Origin: Thiocapsa bogorovii
GTDB taxonomy: Bacteria; Pseudomonadota; Gammaproteobacteria; Chromatiales; Chromatiaceae
Assembly (NCBI RefSeq): GCF_021228795.1
Contig: NZ_CP089309.1
Span: 3,038,001 to 3,102,000, forward strand
Direction of reading: 5' to 3'
DNA length: 64,000 nucleotides
Shown here piece after piece: positions 53,451 to 62,568 of this stretch (within the stretch, counting starts at the first letter, position 1; every line of letters begins with the position of its first letter). Under the pieces are notes generated by a model, which saw only the letters and a list, made by a program, of their open reading frames with translations, did no database searches and was not told the origin of the DNA. Position numbers and translations under genes: made by a program.

Positions 53451-54229
53451 TCCCCGAACATCAAGGCCGTCAAGACGAAATCGAGTCCCAACACCGCGAG
53501 TGCGGCGAGGACCACGGAGCGTGTCGTCGCCCGGCTCACGCCCTCGGACGTCGGAATCGAATCATGTCCCTGAAAGAGTGCAATCCAGGTCACGACGACA
53601 CCGAAAACGACGCTTTTGATGACACCGTTGACGATATCCTCGTCGAAGTCGACCTTCGACTGCATCTGACTCCAAAAGGATCCCGAATCCACACCGAGCA
53701 GACCGACACCGACAAAGTAGCCGCCGAGCACGCCGACCGCGCTGAACATGGCCGCGAGCAGCGGCATCGCAAGGACCCCGCCGAGAAAACGCGGGGTCAG
53801 GATTCGGCGCACCGGATCGACCGCCATCATCTCCAGGCCCGAGAGCTGCTCGGTCGCTTTCATGAGACCGATCTCTGCGGTCAGGGCGGAGCCGGCGCGT
53901 CCGGCCACCAGTAGCGCCGTGACCACAGGGCCAAGCTCGCGCACCAGTGAGGCCGCGACCATGACGCCGAGGCTTTCCGCCGCCCCGAACTGGGACAGCA
54001 CGTAATAGCCCTGCAGACCCAGCACCATGCCAACGAATAATCCCGAGACCCCGATGATCAACATCGAGAGCACGCCGATATTGAAGACCTGCGCGACGAG
54101 CAGCCCCGGGCGTCGCAGCACCTCGCCGATACCCAACACCATACCGGCGAGCAGCAGGTGCGCGCGCCCGAGTCGCTCCAGCGTGCCGAGCCCGCTGCGT
54201 CCAAGCCGTGCCAAGCCGTCAAGAAGCAT
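53447..54229 (-). CDS. mlaE: Phospholipid transporter permease MlaE
   Basis: 260 residues, permease of the Mla ABC transporter. [60 protein letters not shown] and [20 protein letters not shown] are characteristic of MlaE. The start overlaps the mlaF stop by one base (TGATG). Confidence 0.96.
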   Translation of the reverse strand: MLLDGLARLGRSGLGTLERLGRAHLLLAGMVLGIGEVLRRPGLLVAQVFNIGVLSMLIIGVSGLFVGMVLGLQGYYVLSQFGAAESLGVMVAASLVRELGPVVTALLVAGRAGSALTAEIGLMKATEQLSGLEMMAVDPVRRILTPRFLGGVLAMPLLAAMFSAVGVLGGYFVGVGLLGVDSGSFWSQMQSKVDFDEDIVNGVIKSVVFGVVVTWIALFQGHDSIPTSEGVSRATTRSVVLAALAVLGLDFVLTALMFGE

Positions 54230-55158
54230 CAGGCGATTCCCCGCGGCAGCAGATCATCCGTCAAGGGCGGTGCCGGGTAGTGGAAATGCACGGGTCCGTC
54301 CGGCAGCCCGTCCATAAACTGACGCACCCAGGCCGAGCGGTCGGCGGCAATCTCCTGCGGTGTTCCCTGCGCGATGACCTCTCCGTGCGAGATCACGTAC
54401 AGGTGATCCGCGATACTCGCCGTCTCCTCCACGTCGTGGGACACCAATACGCTCGTCAGACCCGCTGCATCGTTGAGCTGTCGGATCAGGGTCACCAGCA
54501 TCCCCTTGGAGATGGGATCCTGGCCCGTGAAGGGCTCGTCGTAGAGGATCATGTCGGGATCCAGCGCAATTGCGCGAGCCAGTGCCACGCGACGCGCCAT
54601 CCCGCCCGAGAGCTCACTCGGCATCAGGTCACGCGCGCCGCGCAGACCAACCGCCTCGAGCTTCAGCAGGACGAGCTTGCGCAGCATCGAGGGGCCCAGG
54701 TCCGTATGCTCGCGCAGCGGATAAGCGACATTGTCGAAGACATTCAGGTCGGTCAACAGGGCGCCGCTCTGAAACAGCATCCCCATTCGCCGGCGCAGCC
54801 GGAACAACGCCGACTTTCCCAGCGTTTGAACGGGCTGGCCGTCGACCTCGATACTGCCGGCGTCCGGGCGCAGCTGTCCGGTGATGAGTTTGAGCAGGGT
54901 CGTCTTGCCCGTGCCGCTCGGACCCATGACGGCGGTGACGGCGCCGCGCCGGATATCCATATCGACTCGATCGAGCACGACCTGCGTCCCGCGGCGAAAA
55001 GAAAGCCCGCGAATCTTCACCAAAACATCGCCGTCGGGTCGCGAGCGTCTCTCCGGCGAAGGGCCGGAGCTTACAGCATCGGGTTGATCCGCGGGCTCGG
55101 GGGAGCCGGGCGCGGAGACTGCGGCGGGGCGCGTCGCTCGGGGGCGTCGACTTCCCAT
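54229..55158 (-). CDS. mlaF: Phospholipid transporter ATPase MlaF
   Basis: 309 residues. ABC ATPase with Walker [16 protein letters not shown], signature [16 protein letters not shown] and Walker [19 protein letters not shown]. The first about 45 residues are Pro/Ala-rich and look like an unstructured extension not found in E. coli MlaF; the ATG at 55158 was chosen, but the true start may be further in. Heads the mlaFEDCB set. Confidence 0.93.
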   Translation of the reverse strand: MGSRRPRATRPAAVSAPGSPEPADQPDAVSSGPSPERRSRPDGDVLVKIRGLSFRRGTQVVLDRVDMDIRRGAVTAVMGPSGTGKTTLLKLITGQLRPDAGSIEVDGQPVQTLGKSALFRLRRRMGMLFQSGALLTDLNVFDNVAYPLREHTDLGPSMLRKLVLLKLEAVGLRGARDLMPSELSGGMARRVALARAIALDPDMILYDEPFTGQDPISKGMLVTLIRQLNDAAGLTSVLVSHDVEETASIADHLYVISHGEVIAQGTPQEIAADRSAWVRQFMDGLPDGPVHFHYPAPPLTDDLLPRGIA

Positions 55159-55220
55159 AGATCGTATCGCTGTCGGCGCGGGTGGAAAACACGCCATTCT
55201 GGCGGGCTTGCGTCGGAGCG

Positions 55221-55796
55221 TCAACCGCCGGATCGCCAACCTAGGCCGAGCAACTCCACGAGTGACTGCCAACGACGCACGTCCTCGAATCGCGCCCTGC
55301 CCATCAACGCGAGCGCGGGGCGACCCTGGGCCGCCGACGCAAGCTCCTCCAGCCAGCGGCGCGCCGCGCGTAGATCCCGATCGAGCCCGGCGGGTACCGC
55401 ACAGGCAAGGGCCGATGCGCGAGAATCCGCTGCCGGCAGGGAGTCGAGCAGCAGGTATGCGGGCTCGTAAAGGCTGCCGGCGGCGGCTTGACCCGGACGC
55501 AGGAGCCAGCCGCCGAAACGCTCCCCGAGGAGCGCTTGAACCCCGGCAGACGTTGCGAGCACCTCTGCGGAGGGGTCAAGGTGGAGATAGAATGCGAAGG
55601 ATGCCGGCACGTCGCGGGACCATTGTGCGACGCGTCCCGCATCGGCACGTCTCCAGGCGTCCGTGTCGAGCGCAATCGCGTTGAACGCGTTGGCGAAATA
55701 GGTCAACCGCCAATCCTCGGGGAGGTCGTCCGGATAGAAGTCGTCGTCGCCGGGCGACGGATTCCAGCCGGTTCTGACGGGGAGAATGCCACTCAT
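55221..55796 (-). CDS. Conserved small protein upstream of mlaF
   Basis: 191 residues beginning MSGILPVRTGWNPSPGDDDF and YPDDLPEDWRLTYFANAFNA, a start that recalls the substrate-pocket strand of DUF72 (YecE-like) proteins, but shorter and without the rest of that barrel. The C-terminal half is helical (DRDLRAARRWLEELASAAQG, ARFEDVRRWQSLVELLGLGW). No function assigned. The stop lies 62 bp before the chosen mlaF start, so it may be the first gene of the mla transcript, and it is divergent from kdsD. Confidence 0.7.
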   Translation of the reverse strand: MSGILPVRTGWNPSPGDDDFYPDDLPEDWRLTYFANAFNAIALDTDAWRRADAGRVAQWSRDVPASFAFYLHLDPSAEVLATSAGVQALLGERFGGWLLRPGQAAAGSLYEPAYLLLDSLPAADSRASALACAVPAGLDRDLRAARRWLEELASAAQGRPALALMGRARFEDVRRWQSLVELLGLGWRSGG

Positions 55797-55975
55797 GTTC
55801 TCGATGTGACTCCGGTTGGATCGCCTTGGGTCCCGGCGCAGCGCTGCCGTGCCGTGATGCACCCAGCCACCCACCCACGGCGATCGCCCGGCGGGACACC
55901 GGGGCGCTCATTGGTGTATTTTGCAACGCGCCGTCGCCGATGCGGATAGGGCACGATGGAGGACCTCGGAGCAGC

Positions 55976-56995
55976 ATGACAGATCCACGCAGACTCGGCA
56001 GCCCGCAAGTGCAGCTTGCGCTTGGCGAATCGGCCAAGATCAAGGCGCTCGGGCGCGCCGTCGTCGAGACCGAGGCCGCCGCGGTCACCGCGCTGGCCGA
56101 GCGGATCGACGAGGGGTTTGTGGCCGCGTGCCGCTACATGCTGGCCTGCGAGGGCCGCATCGTCGTGCTCGGCATGGGCAAGTCCGGCCATATCGGCGGC
56201 AAGATCGCGGCAACCCTGGCAAGCACGGGCAGCCCGGCCTTCTTCGTGCATCCGGGCGAGGCCAGTCACGGGGACCTCGGCATGATTACGCCCCGAGACG
56301 TGGTCCTGGCCCTGTCAAACTCGGGCGAAACGGCCGAATTGCTGACGCTGCTGCCCCTGCTCAAACGGCTCGGCGTGCCCCTGATCAGCATGACTGGCAA
56401 GCCGAAGTCGACCTTGGCACGAGAGGGTGACGTCCATCTCGACGTGAGCGTCGCAAGCGAGGCCTGTCCGCTCGGGCTCGCCCCGACCTCGAGCACCACC
56501 GCAACCCTGGTCATGGGCGATGCCTTGGCTATCGCCCTGCTCGAGAGCCGCGGCTTTACCGCCGAGGACTTCGCCCGCTCCCATCCGGCCGGCAGTCTCG
56601 GACGGAGGCTCTTGCTGCATGTCGGAGAGGTCATGCATCGCGACGAGCAATTGCCGTCGGTCCCGTTGGGTACGACCCTGCGCGAGACGCTGGAAGAGAT
56701 GTCGCGCAAAGGCTTGGGCATGAGCGCCGTCGTCGACGACGCGGGCCGTCTTGCCGGGATCTTCACCGACGGCGATCTGCGACGCGCGCTCGACCGCGGG
56801 ATCGATGTCCATCGCACCGCCATCGACGCCGTGCTGACCCCCGACTGCATCACGATCAAGGCCGATGCCCTCGCCGCCGAAGCCCTGCGGCTCATGGAGT
56901 CGAGGTCCATCAACGCGCTGCTCGTCATCGACGACACCGGCCGACCCGTCGGCGCACTGAACATGCACGATCTACTGCGCGCCGGGGTCATGTGA
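55976..56995 (+). CDS. kdsD: Arabinose-5-phosphate isomerase
   Basis: 339 residues; makes arabinose 5-phosphate for KDO synthesis. An N-terminal SIS domain (VVLGMGKSGHIGGKIAATLA, FFVHPGEASHGDLGM, ALSNSGETAELL) and two C-terminal CBS domains (VGEVMHRDEQLPSVPLGTTL, GIFTDGDLRRALDRG, SINALLVIDDTGRPVGAL). The ATG at 55976 begins the family-like part. First gene of the LPS block. Confidence 0.95.
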   Translation: MTDPRRLGSPQVQLALGESAKIKALGRAVVETEAAAVTALAERIDEGFVAACRYMLACEGRIVVLGMGKSGHIGGKIAATLASTGSPAFFVHPGEASHGDLGMITPRDVVLALSNSGETAELLTLLPLLKRLGVPLISMTGKPKSTLAREGDVHLDVSVASEACPLGLAPTSSTTATLVMGDALAIALLESRGFTAEDFARSHPAGSLGRRLLLHVGEVMHRDEQLPSVPLGTTLRETLEEMSRKGLGMSAVVDDAGRLAGIFTDGDLRRALDRGIDVHRTAIDAVLTPDCITIKADALAAEALRLMESRSINALLVIDDTGRPVGALNMHDLLRAGVM

Positions 56996-57012
56996 GAAAA
57001 CCGCCGGCCGCC

Positions 57013-57078
57013 AGCCGAAAGTTGATACCCGGAAGCTGAAAGCTGATGGCAGGAGGCTGGAAGCTAGAAACCGAAGGC
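57013..57078. repeat. Short degenerate AAGCTGGAAGCTGA-like repeats
   Basis: The kdsD-kdsC gap contains several imperfect units of the form GGAAGCTGAAAGCTGATGG and GGAGGCTGGAAGCTAG. They have no open frame of interest and look like a short degenerate tandem array. Confidence 0.4.
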
Positions 57079-57118
57079 TCCCCCGCCCCCCGACTCGACA
57101 CCAAAGAGGACCGATCCC

Positions 57119-57640
57119 ATGCAAGACATCCTCGAACGCGCCGCGCGGATCCGCCTGGTCATCTTCGACGTCGACGGAGTTCTGACCGACGGCAGCCTCT
57201 ATCTCGGCGACGACGGCCAAGAGTATAAGGCGTTCAACTCGCGTGACGGACACGGTATGGTGATGCTCCAGGAGAGCGGGGTGCAGATCGGAATCATCAC
57301 GGGCCGAACCTCGCAGGTGGTCAGTATCCGCATGAAGGGCCTCGGAGTAGAGCACCTCTTCCAAGGTTGCCGCGACAAGCTTCCGGCCTACGAGGCGCTC
57401 AAGCAGGAGCTGTCCCTCGGCGACGAGGCGATCGCCTATGTCGGAGACGACCTCATGGATCTTCCCGTCATGCGTCGGGTCGGACTCGCCGTTGCGGTCG
57501 CCGACGCCCACCATCTGGTGCGCGGTCATGCCCATCTCTGTACTCAAGCGCGCGGTGGTCGTGGGGCTGCCCGCGAGGTCTGCGAGCTGATCATGGAAGC
57601 TCAGGGCACGTGGGCGCGGATCATCGCCGGGACGCAATGA
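57119..57640 (+). CDS. kdsC: KDO-8-phosphate phosphatase
   Basis: 173 residues; HAD phosphatase giving free KDO. Motif I is VIFDVDGVLTDGSLYLGDDG, followed by FNSRDGHGMVMLQ, IITGRTSQVV and the last motif YVGDDLMDLPVMRRVGLAVA. Overlaps lptC by 4 bp. Confidence 0.95.
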   Translation: MQDILERAARIRLVIFDVDGVLTDGSLYLGDDGQEYKAFNSRDGHGMVMLQESGVQIGIITGRTSQVVSIRMKGLGVEHLFQGCRDKLPAYEALKQELSLGDEAIAYVGDDLMDLPVMRRVGLAVAVADAHHLVRGHAHLCTQARGGRGAAREVCELIMEAQGTWARIIAGTQ

Positions 57641-58263
57641 GCGGGCGTGTCCGGGTCAGCGATCTACCGGTCTGGTCCGCACGGCAGTGGACGCTCGCCG
57701 CCTTCTTCGTGACTTCAGGGCTGCTCGGGTGGTGGCAACTGCGCCCCGAGCCCGAGCCGCCGGCACCTGAAGTCGAGCGTGCTCGGCTGCCGGATTATGT
57801 GGTTTCGCGCTTCAACGCCGTAGAGACCGACGACATGGGGAAACCGAGCCGGAGCCTGGTCGCCGACCAGCTGCGCCAGTATGTCGAAGAGGATGTCTCG
57901 GAGCTCGATCGCCCGCGCATGACCCTCTATCAGCGCGAGGGCGATACCGCCGTCGAGCCGTGGCGCGCACGCGCCGACACCGGCCTCGTCCTCCCCGGCG
58001 GCGAGGAGGTTCTGCTCGAGGGGGCGGTGGAGCTCGAGCGCAAGGGCGACGCGAGCCGGCCCGACACCCACATGGAGACCGAGCTGATGCGTATCTGGCA
58101 CAAGAAGGCTTTCGCGGAGACGGACCGGCCGGTCCAGGTCACCAGTGCCTTGGATCGGCTGAACGCCACCGGGATGCGCCTCTGGTACGACGAGCCCGTG
58201 CGTGCCCAATTCGACGGACGCGCATATCTTTATATTGCGCCCGAGCAGGACGAGGAGCCATGA
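57637..58263 (+). CDS. lptC: LPS export protein LptC
   Basis: 208 residues: one membrane anchor (WTLAAFFVTSGLLGWWQLRP) and a periplasmic beta-jellyroll (LPDYVVSRFNAVETDDMGKP, LVLPGGEEVLLEGAVELERK, FAETDRPVQVTSALDRLNAT). LptC hands LPS from the LptBFG pump to LptA. ATGA overlap with kdsC and 4-bp overlap with lptA confirm the start. Confidence 0.93.
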   Translation: MSGRVRVSDLPVWSARQWTLAAFFVTSGLLGWWQLRPEPEPPAPEVERARLPDYVVSRFNAVETDDMGKPSRSLVADQLRQYVEEDVSELDRPRMTLYQREGDTAVEPWRARADTGLVLPGGEEVLLEGAVELERKGDASRPDTHMETELMRIWHKKAFAETDRPVQVTSALDRLNATGMRLWYDEPVRAQFDGRAYLYIAPEQDEEP

Positions 58264-58778
58264 GCGAGAGAGGATTCTACGACCGGCGGCGGGACACCGT
58301 CACGGCCGCGACCCTGGCCTTCGTCATTGGCCTCGCGAGCGCCCCGGCGGCAGCGCTCGAGGACGATGCGAACCAACCCATCTTGATCGAAGCAGACGAC
58401 GTCGAGGTTCTGGAGGCGGAGAACACCAGCATTTATGTCGGAAACGTTCAAGTCGACCAAGGAAGCATGCGACTCCTCGGAGATCATGTGACCGTTTATC
58501 ATCGCGACGACCGCCGCCCGCGTTTTATTATCGCACTCGGCGCCCCGGCGAGCTTCAAACAGCTCCTCGACAACGACGAGGGCGAGGTCCTGGCCTTCGC
58601 GAAGCGGATGGAATACGACGCCGACAAGGACGAGCTCACCCTCATCGAGGACGCCTTGCTGATTCAGGGGGCCGACCGCGTCGCGAGCGAGCGCATCGTC
58701 TACGATCGCGCGCGCGCCCATTTTCGCGCGGGGGGCAGCGGACGGGTCAAGATCACCATCACCCCGGAGGAGGAATGA
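58260..58778 (+). CDS. lptA: Periplasmic LPS transport protein LptA
   Basis: 172 residues with a signal peptide (VTAATLAFVIGLASAPAAAL) and the OstA-type repeat strands (QPILIEADDVEVLEAENTSI, YVGNVQVDQGSMRLLGDHVT, EVLAFAKRMEYDADKDELTL). Forms the bridge of the Lpt machine across the periplasm. Three repeat elements, not a direct junction, separate it from lptB. Confidence 0.93.
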   Translation: MSERGFYDRRRDTVTAATLAFVIGLASAPAAALEDDANQPILIEADDVEVLEAENTSIYVGNVQVDQGSMRLLGDHVTVYHRDDRRPRFIIALGAPASFKQLLDNDEGEVLAFAKRMEYDADKDELTLIEDALLIQGADRVASERIVYDRARAHFRAGGSGRVKITITPEEE

Positions 58779-58781
58779 GGC

Positions 58782-58865
58782 TAAACCGCGTCCGGGGCAG
58801 ACGATGACCTTTGATCGGAGACCACCCTTGAACAATCCCGAGAGCCTAGGCGGCGACGCGGTTTA
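58782..58865. repeat. 84-bp-class inverted-end element, copy 7 (F)
   Basis: Perfect 11-bp inverted ends TAAACCGCGTC (58782-58792) and GACGCGGTTTA (58855-58865). Starts 3 bp after the lptA stop. The interior shows no clear match to copies B and E. First of three units in a row. Confidence 0.9.
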
Positions 58866-58901
58866 GGATGAGCGATCTTATCGCGGATTCCGACTCGGAC
58901 T

Positions 58902-58987
58902 TAAACCGCGCCCGGTGCGGTATGCGTCGTTTGTTGGGGTGGCTTGGCTGCGCCAGCTCCGACAACTGTCTGAGCTGGAACGGTTTA
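58902..58987 (+). repeat. 84-bp-class inverted-end element, copy 8 (G)
   Basis: The left end TAAACCGCGCC and following GCGGTATGCGTCGTTTGTTG match the B/E type; the right end is degenerate (GGAACGGTTTA, 58977-58987). It is followed by the AT-rich tail TATTCAGAATATTTGATT seen after other copies. Confidence 0.8.
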
Positions 58988-59010
58988 CGGTATTCAGAAT
59001 ATTTGATTCC

Positions 59011-59092
59011 AAACCGCGTCTTCTAAAAGGTCGAAAAAATCCTTGAACCCGACACAACATGAAAACGACGCGTTTCACTCTGGACGCGGTTT
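59011..59092. repeat. 84-bp-class inverted-end element, copy 9 (H)
   Basis: Perfect 10-bp inverted ends AAACCGCGTC (59011-59020) and GACGCGGTTT (59083-59092). The apparent start codon of lptB (TTG at 59043) lies inside it, so about 17 codons of lptB are read from repeat sequence. Confidence 0.85.
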
Positions 59093-59828
59093 AGGGTCGG
59101 GCTCGACGACGCTGCGCGCGGAGCATCTGAAGAAGAGCTACCGCGGACGCCAGGTCCTGCGGGACGTCAGCGTCGGTGTGGATGCCGGCGAGGTCGTGGG
59201 CCTGCTCGGACCGAACGGCGCGGGCAAGACCACCTGTTTTTATCTGATCGTCGGCCTGATCCCGGCGGACGAGGGCCGTATCGCGCTGAGCGGGCAGGAC
59301 ATCACACTAAAACCGATGCATGCGAGGGCACGCTCCGGCCTGAGCTATCTGGCACAAGAGCCCTCCGTGTTTCGTAAGCTCAGCGCGCGCGACAACATCC
59401 TGGCCATCCTGGAAACACGCCGCGATCTATCCCGGGCCGACCGTAACCTGCGCTGCGAGCGCCTCCTCGAAGAGTTGGGAATCGCCCATGTCGGTGGATC
59501 GCTTGCGCTGAGCCTCTCCGGCGGGGAGCGGCGCCGCCTGGAGATCGCACGCGCGCTCGCGGTCGACCCCCTGGTGATGCTGCTCGACGAACCCTTCGCC
59601 GGGGTCGACCCGATTGCCGTCGGAGACATCAAGGCTATCGTTTCGCATCTGCGCGATCGCGGGATCGGCGTACTGATCACCGACCACAACGTGCGCGAGA
59701 CGCTCGATATCTGCGACCGCGGTTACATCATCAGCTCGGGGTGCGTCATCGCGGCAGGCACCCCCGCCCAGCTCTTGGCCGATCAACAAGTGCGCGACGT
59801 CTACCTGGGCGCAGATTTCTCCATGTGA
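59043..59828 (+). CDS. lptB: LPS transport ATPase LptB
   Basis: Up to 261 residues. ABC ATPase with Walker [20 protein letters not shown], signature [20 protein letters not shown] and Walker [16 protein letters not shown], then [18 protein letters not shown], all typical of LptB. Residues matching the family begin at [20 protein letters not shown]. In this frame there is no ATG or GTG before that point; the first usable start is TTG at 59043, inside repeat copy H, with a weak ribosome site (AAAAGG). A CTG at 59112 is the only later alternative. The enzymatic part is intact. Confidence 0.9.
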   Translation: MNPTQHENDAFHSGRGLGSGSTTLRAEHLKKSYRGRQVLRDVSVGVDAGEVVGLLGPNGAGKTTCFYLIVGLIPADEGRIALSGQDITLKPMHARARSGLSYLAQEPSVFRKLSARDNILAILETRRDLSRADRNLRCERLLEELGIAHVGGSLALSLSGGERRRLEIARALAVDPLVMLLDEPFAGVDPIAVGDIKAIVSHLRDRGIGVLITDHNVRETLDICDRGYIISSGCVIAAGTPAQLLADQQVRDVYLGADFSM

Positions 59829-60010
59829 GCGCAAGCCCGCCACTTCACCGGCACGCGCATCCGTTGGATGCTCTTTCCGAGATGTTGGGTGTAAGATGGC
59901 CGGCATGCCTCGGCTGATGACGCCTTCACCGGACTCAAACGGCTGGAATCGAGCAGAATTGGCCATGGCCGCTACCTGATCGAACACATCGAAAAGCGCA
60001 TCCGCGATCC

Positions 60011-61495
60011 ATGAAGCAATCCATCCAGCTTCGGCTCGGCCAACACCTGACCATGACGCCTCAGTTGCAGCAGGCGATCCGTCTGTTGCAGCTCTCGACA
60101 CTGGAGCTCCAGAAGGAGATTCAGGAGGCGCTGGACACCAACCTCATGTTGGAGGAGGGCGACGAAGCGGACCGATTCAACGTCGGCGAGCAGCCGCAAA
60201 CGGGCACCATCCAGAGCGAGGATATCGAAACACCGCGCCTGGCGGTCGAGCAAACCGTCGACCGCGAGATCCACGCCGAATCCAACGAGATGCCCGACGA
60301 GCTGCCCGTCGACACGCTCTGGACCGATGTCTTCGACTCCTATCTGCCGAGCACGTCGCACGGATCCGACGACGGCTCGGACTACGATCCCTTTGCCCAA
60401 CAGAGTCGCCCTCAGACCCTGCTCGACCACCTCGCTTGGCAGCTCAACCTCTGCAGGCTGAGCGAGCGCGACAATATGATCGCCCAAGCGGTTATCGATT
60501 CGATCGACGCCGACGGCTATCTGCGCATCGATATCGACGAGCTGCTCCTGACCGTCGACCATCCCGAGATCAGCGCAGAGGAGGTCGAGGCGGTTGTTCA
60601 CCGCATTCAATCCTTCGACCCCCCGGGCGTGGGTGCGCGCAATCTCCCCGAGTGCCTGCTGATTCAACTGAGCCAGCTGCCTGCCCAAACGCCTTGGCGA
60701 AACGCTGCGATGGCGATCTGCCGCGACGGGTTCGAGTATCTGGCGAAGCGCGACGTCGCTTCCCTGGTCCGTCAGCTGAAGGAATCCGAGGAAGCCGTTG
60801 CCGGAGCGCTGGCCCTGATCCGACGTCTCAATCCGCGACCCGGAAGCCTGATCGCCGGCGCACCGGCCCAGTATGTCGTTCCCGATATCTTCGTGCGCAA
60901 ACGCGAGGGCCGATGGTCGGTCGAGCTCAATCCCGAGTCAATGCCTAAACTCAGAGTGAACGCCGAGTATGCGCGCCTGATCCGGCGCGCCGATCAAAGC
61001 GCGGACGGCGTCACCTTGAAGAGCCATTTGCAGGAGGCACGCTGGTTCATCAAGAGCCTGGCCAGCCGCAACGACACGGTGCTGCGCGTCGGGGCGAAGA
61101 TCGTCGAGATGCAGCAGGAGTTCTTCGAGCACGGAGACGAGGCGATGAGACCGATGGTTCTGCGCGATGTCGCCGAGGCTTTGGAGCTTCACGAGTCGAC
61201 CGTATCGCGAGTGACGACACAGAAATACATGCACACGCCGCGGGGAACCTTTGAATTCAAGTATTTCTTTTCCTCGCACGTCAACACCGCTTCTGGCGGG
61301 GAATGCTCGTCGACCGCGATCCGTGCCCTAATCCGCAAGCTGATCGCCGGCGAGTCCGCGAGAAAGCCCATGAGCGACAGCAAGATCGCACAAGAACTCG
61401 CCGATCAGGGGATCAATGTCGCGCGGCGAACCGTCGCCAAGTACCGCGAGGCCATGGGGGTTCCACCCTCAAACGAGCGCAAGCGCCTGGATTAG
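60011..61495 (+). CDS. rpoN: RNA polymerase sigma-54 factor
   Basis: 494 residues. N-terminal activator-interaction region (MKQSIQLRLGQHLTMTPQLQ), acidic linker, core-binding region and the C-terminal DNA-binding domain with TASGGECSSTAIRALIRKLI and the RpoN box ARRTVAKYR (471-479). Directs transcription from -24/-12 promoters with enhancer-binding proteins. Standard position between lptB and hpf. Confidence 0.97.
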   Translation: MKQSIQLRLGQHLTMTPQLQQAIRLLQLSTLELQKEIQEALDTNLMLEEGDEADRFNVGEQPQTGTIQSEDIETPRLAVEQTVDREIHAESNEMPDELPVDTLWTDVFDSYLPSTSHGSDDGSDYDPFAQQSRPQTLLDHLAWQLNLCRLSERDNMIAQAVIDSIDADGYLRIDIDELLLTVDHPEISAEEVEAVVHRIQSFDPPGVGARNLPECLLIQLSQLPAQTPWRNAAMAICRDGFEYLAKRDVASLVRQLKESEEAVAGALALIRRLNPRPGSLIAGAPAQYVVPDIFVRKREGRWSVELNPESMPKLRVNAEYARLIRRADQSADGVTLKSHLQEARWFIKSLASRNDTVLRVGAKIVEMQQEFFEHGDEAMRPMVLRDVAEALELHESTVSRVTTQKYMHTPRGTFEFKYFFSSHVNTASGGECSSTAIRALIRKLIAGESARKPMSDSKIAQELADQGINVARRTVAKYREAMGVPPSNERKRLD

Positions 61496-61525
61496 CAGGC
61501 ACTTTGAACAATAAGGAGTCAGCAG

Positions 61526-61861
61526 ATGCAGATCAATTTGACGGGTCATCACATTGACGTCACCGACGCGCTGAAGGGCTACGTCGACACGAAGTTCGAG
61601 CGGCTTGCGCGGCACTTCGACCACGTCATCAACGCGCACGTCATTCTCAGCGTCGAGAAGCTCGCCCAAAAGGCCGAAGCGACACTGCATATCAACGGCA
61701 ACAAGCTCTTCGCCGACTCGGTCCATGAGGACATGTACGCTGCGATCGACGGTTTGATCGACAAGCTCGATCGCCAAGTGCTTCGCCACAAGGAGAAAAA
61801 GAACGATCATCGCGCTACGAGCCCGAAGATCAGCGAGGGCGAAGAACCCGATCAGATCTGA
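61526..61861 (+). CDS. hpf: Ribosome hibernation promoting factor, short form
   Basis: 111 residues, the short HPF/YhbH type: MQINLTGHHIDVTDALKGYV, FERLARHFDHVINAHVIL and HEDMYAAIDGLIDKLDRQVL. Binds the 30S decoding region and helps form 100S dimers in slow growth. AAGGAG precedes the ATG. Co-located with rpoN and ptsN as in most gammaproteobacteria. Confidence 0.95.
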   Translation: MQINLTGHHIDVTDALKGYVDTKFERLARHFDHVINAHVILSVEKLAQKAEATLHINGNKLFADSVHEDMYAAIDGLIDKLDRQVLRHKEKKNDHRATSPKISEGEEPDQI

Positions 61862-62096
61862 TGCACCAGGCGTCGCGAAGGCGCCTCCGAGACCCCCGAT
61901 GGGCGCTCTTGCCCGTCGGAGGCATGATACGAACGGGATCGGTGAGGGTTGGCAGGCGGAATCGCCGACCCCGTCCAGACATCCGAGGATTCTCAGGATC
62001 CATGATCACATATTCTCGCCCGCCATCGCTGCGCGGGCCCCGTTTCAAGAGCCAGCCGAAGCGCCCGTTACCCGCGGCGCACGGGAGCCGATACCG

Positions 62097-62546
62097 ATGC
62101 TCAGCCCGGAACTGATCAACGAGGCCCGAATCGGTCAGGGGCTTGAGATTTCCAGCAAGAAGCGCTTGCTCGAGACCCTTGCCGAGCTGCTCGCCAACGA
62201 CCATCCGCGCTTGAGTACGGAGAACGTCTTCGAGCGCCTCCTCGAGCGCGAACGCCTCGGCAGCACCGGTCTCGGACACGGCGTGGCCCTGCCTCACGCG
62301 AGGATCAAAGAGGTCTCGCAGGTGATCGGGGCTTTCGTACAAACGACTCGGGGGGTCGATTACGACGCCGCCGACGGCGAGCCGGTCGATCTGGCCTTCG
62401 CGCTCTTGGTTCCGGAGACGGCGACCGAGGAGCACCTCCAACTGCTCGCCTATCTGGCAGGCCGCTTCAGCGAGTCCGCAACGCGGTCGCAACTGCGCGA
62501 CGCCGACTCGCCCGCGGCGATTCTGGACCTTTTGAAGGCCACCTAG
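62097..62546 (+). CDS. ptsN: Nitrogen-PTS EIIA protein
   Basis: 149 residues. EIIA-Ntr with the phospho-accepting histidine in GHGVALPHARIKEV and the family run RLLETLAELLANDHPRLSTE. Takes phosphate from NPr in the nitrogen PTS and regulates potassium and nitrogen functions. The ATG at 62097 matches the family N-terminus. The preceding 235 bp show nothing I can assign. Confidence 0.94.
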   Translation: MLSPELINEARIGQGLEISSKKRLLETLAELLANDHPRLSTENVFERLLERERLGSTGLGHGVALPHARIKEVSQVIGAFVQTTRGVDYDAADGEPVDLAFALLVPETATEEHLQLLAYLAGRFSESATRSQLRDADSPAAILDLLKAT

Positions 62547-62568
62547 CGGTCAAGCCGGGCCGCCAGCG

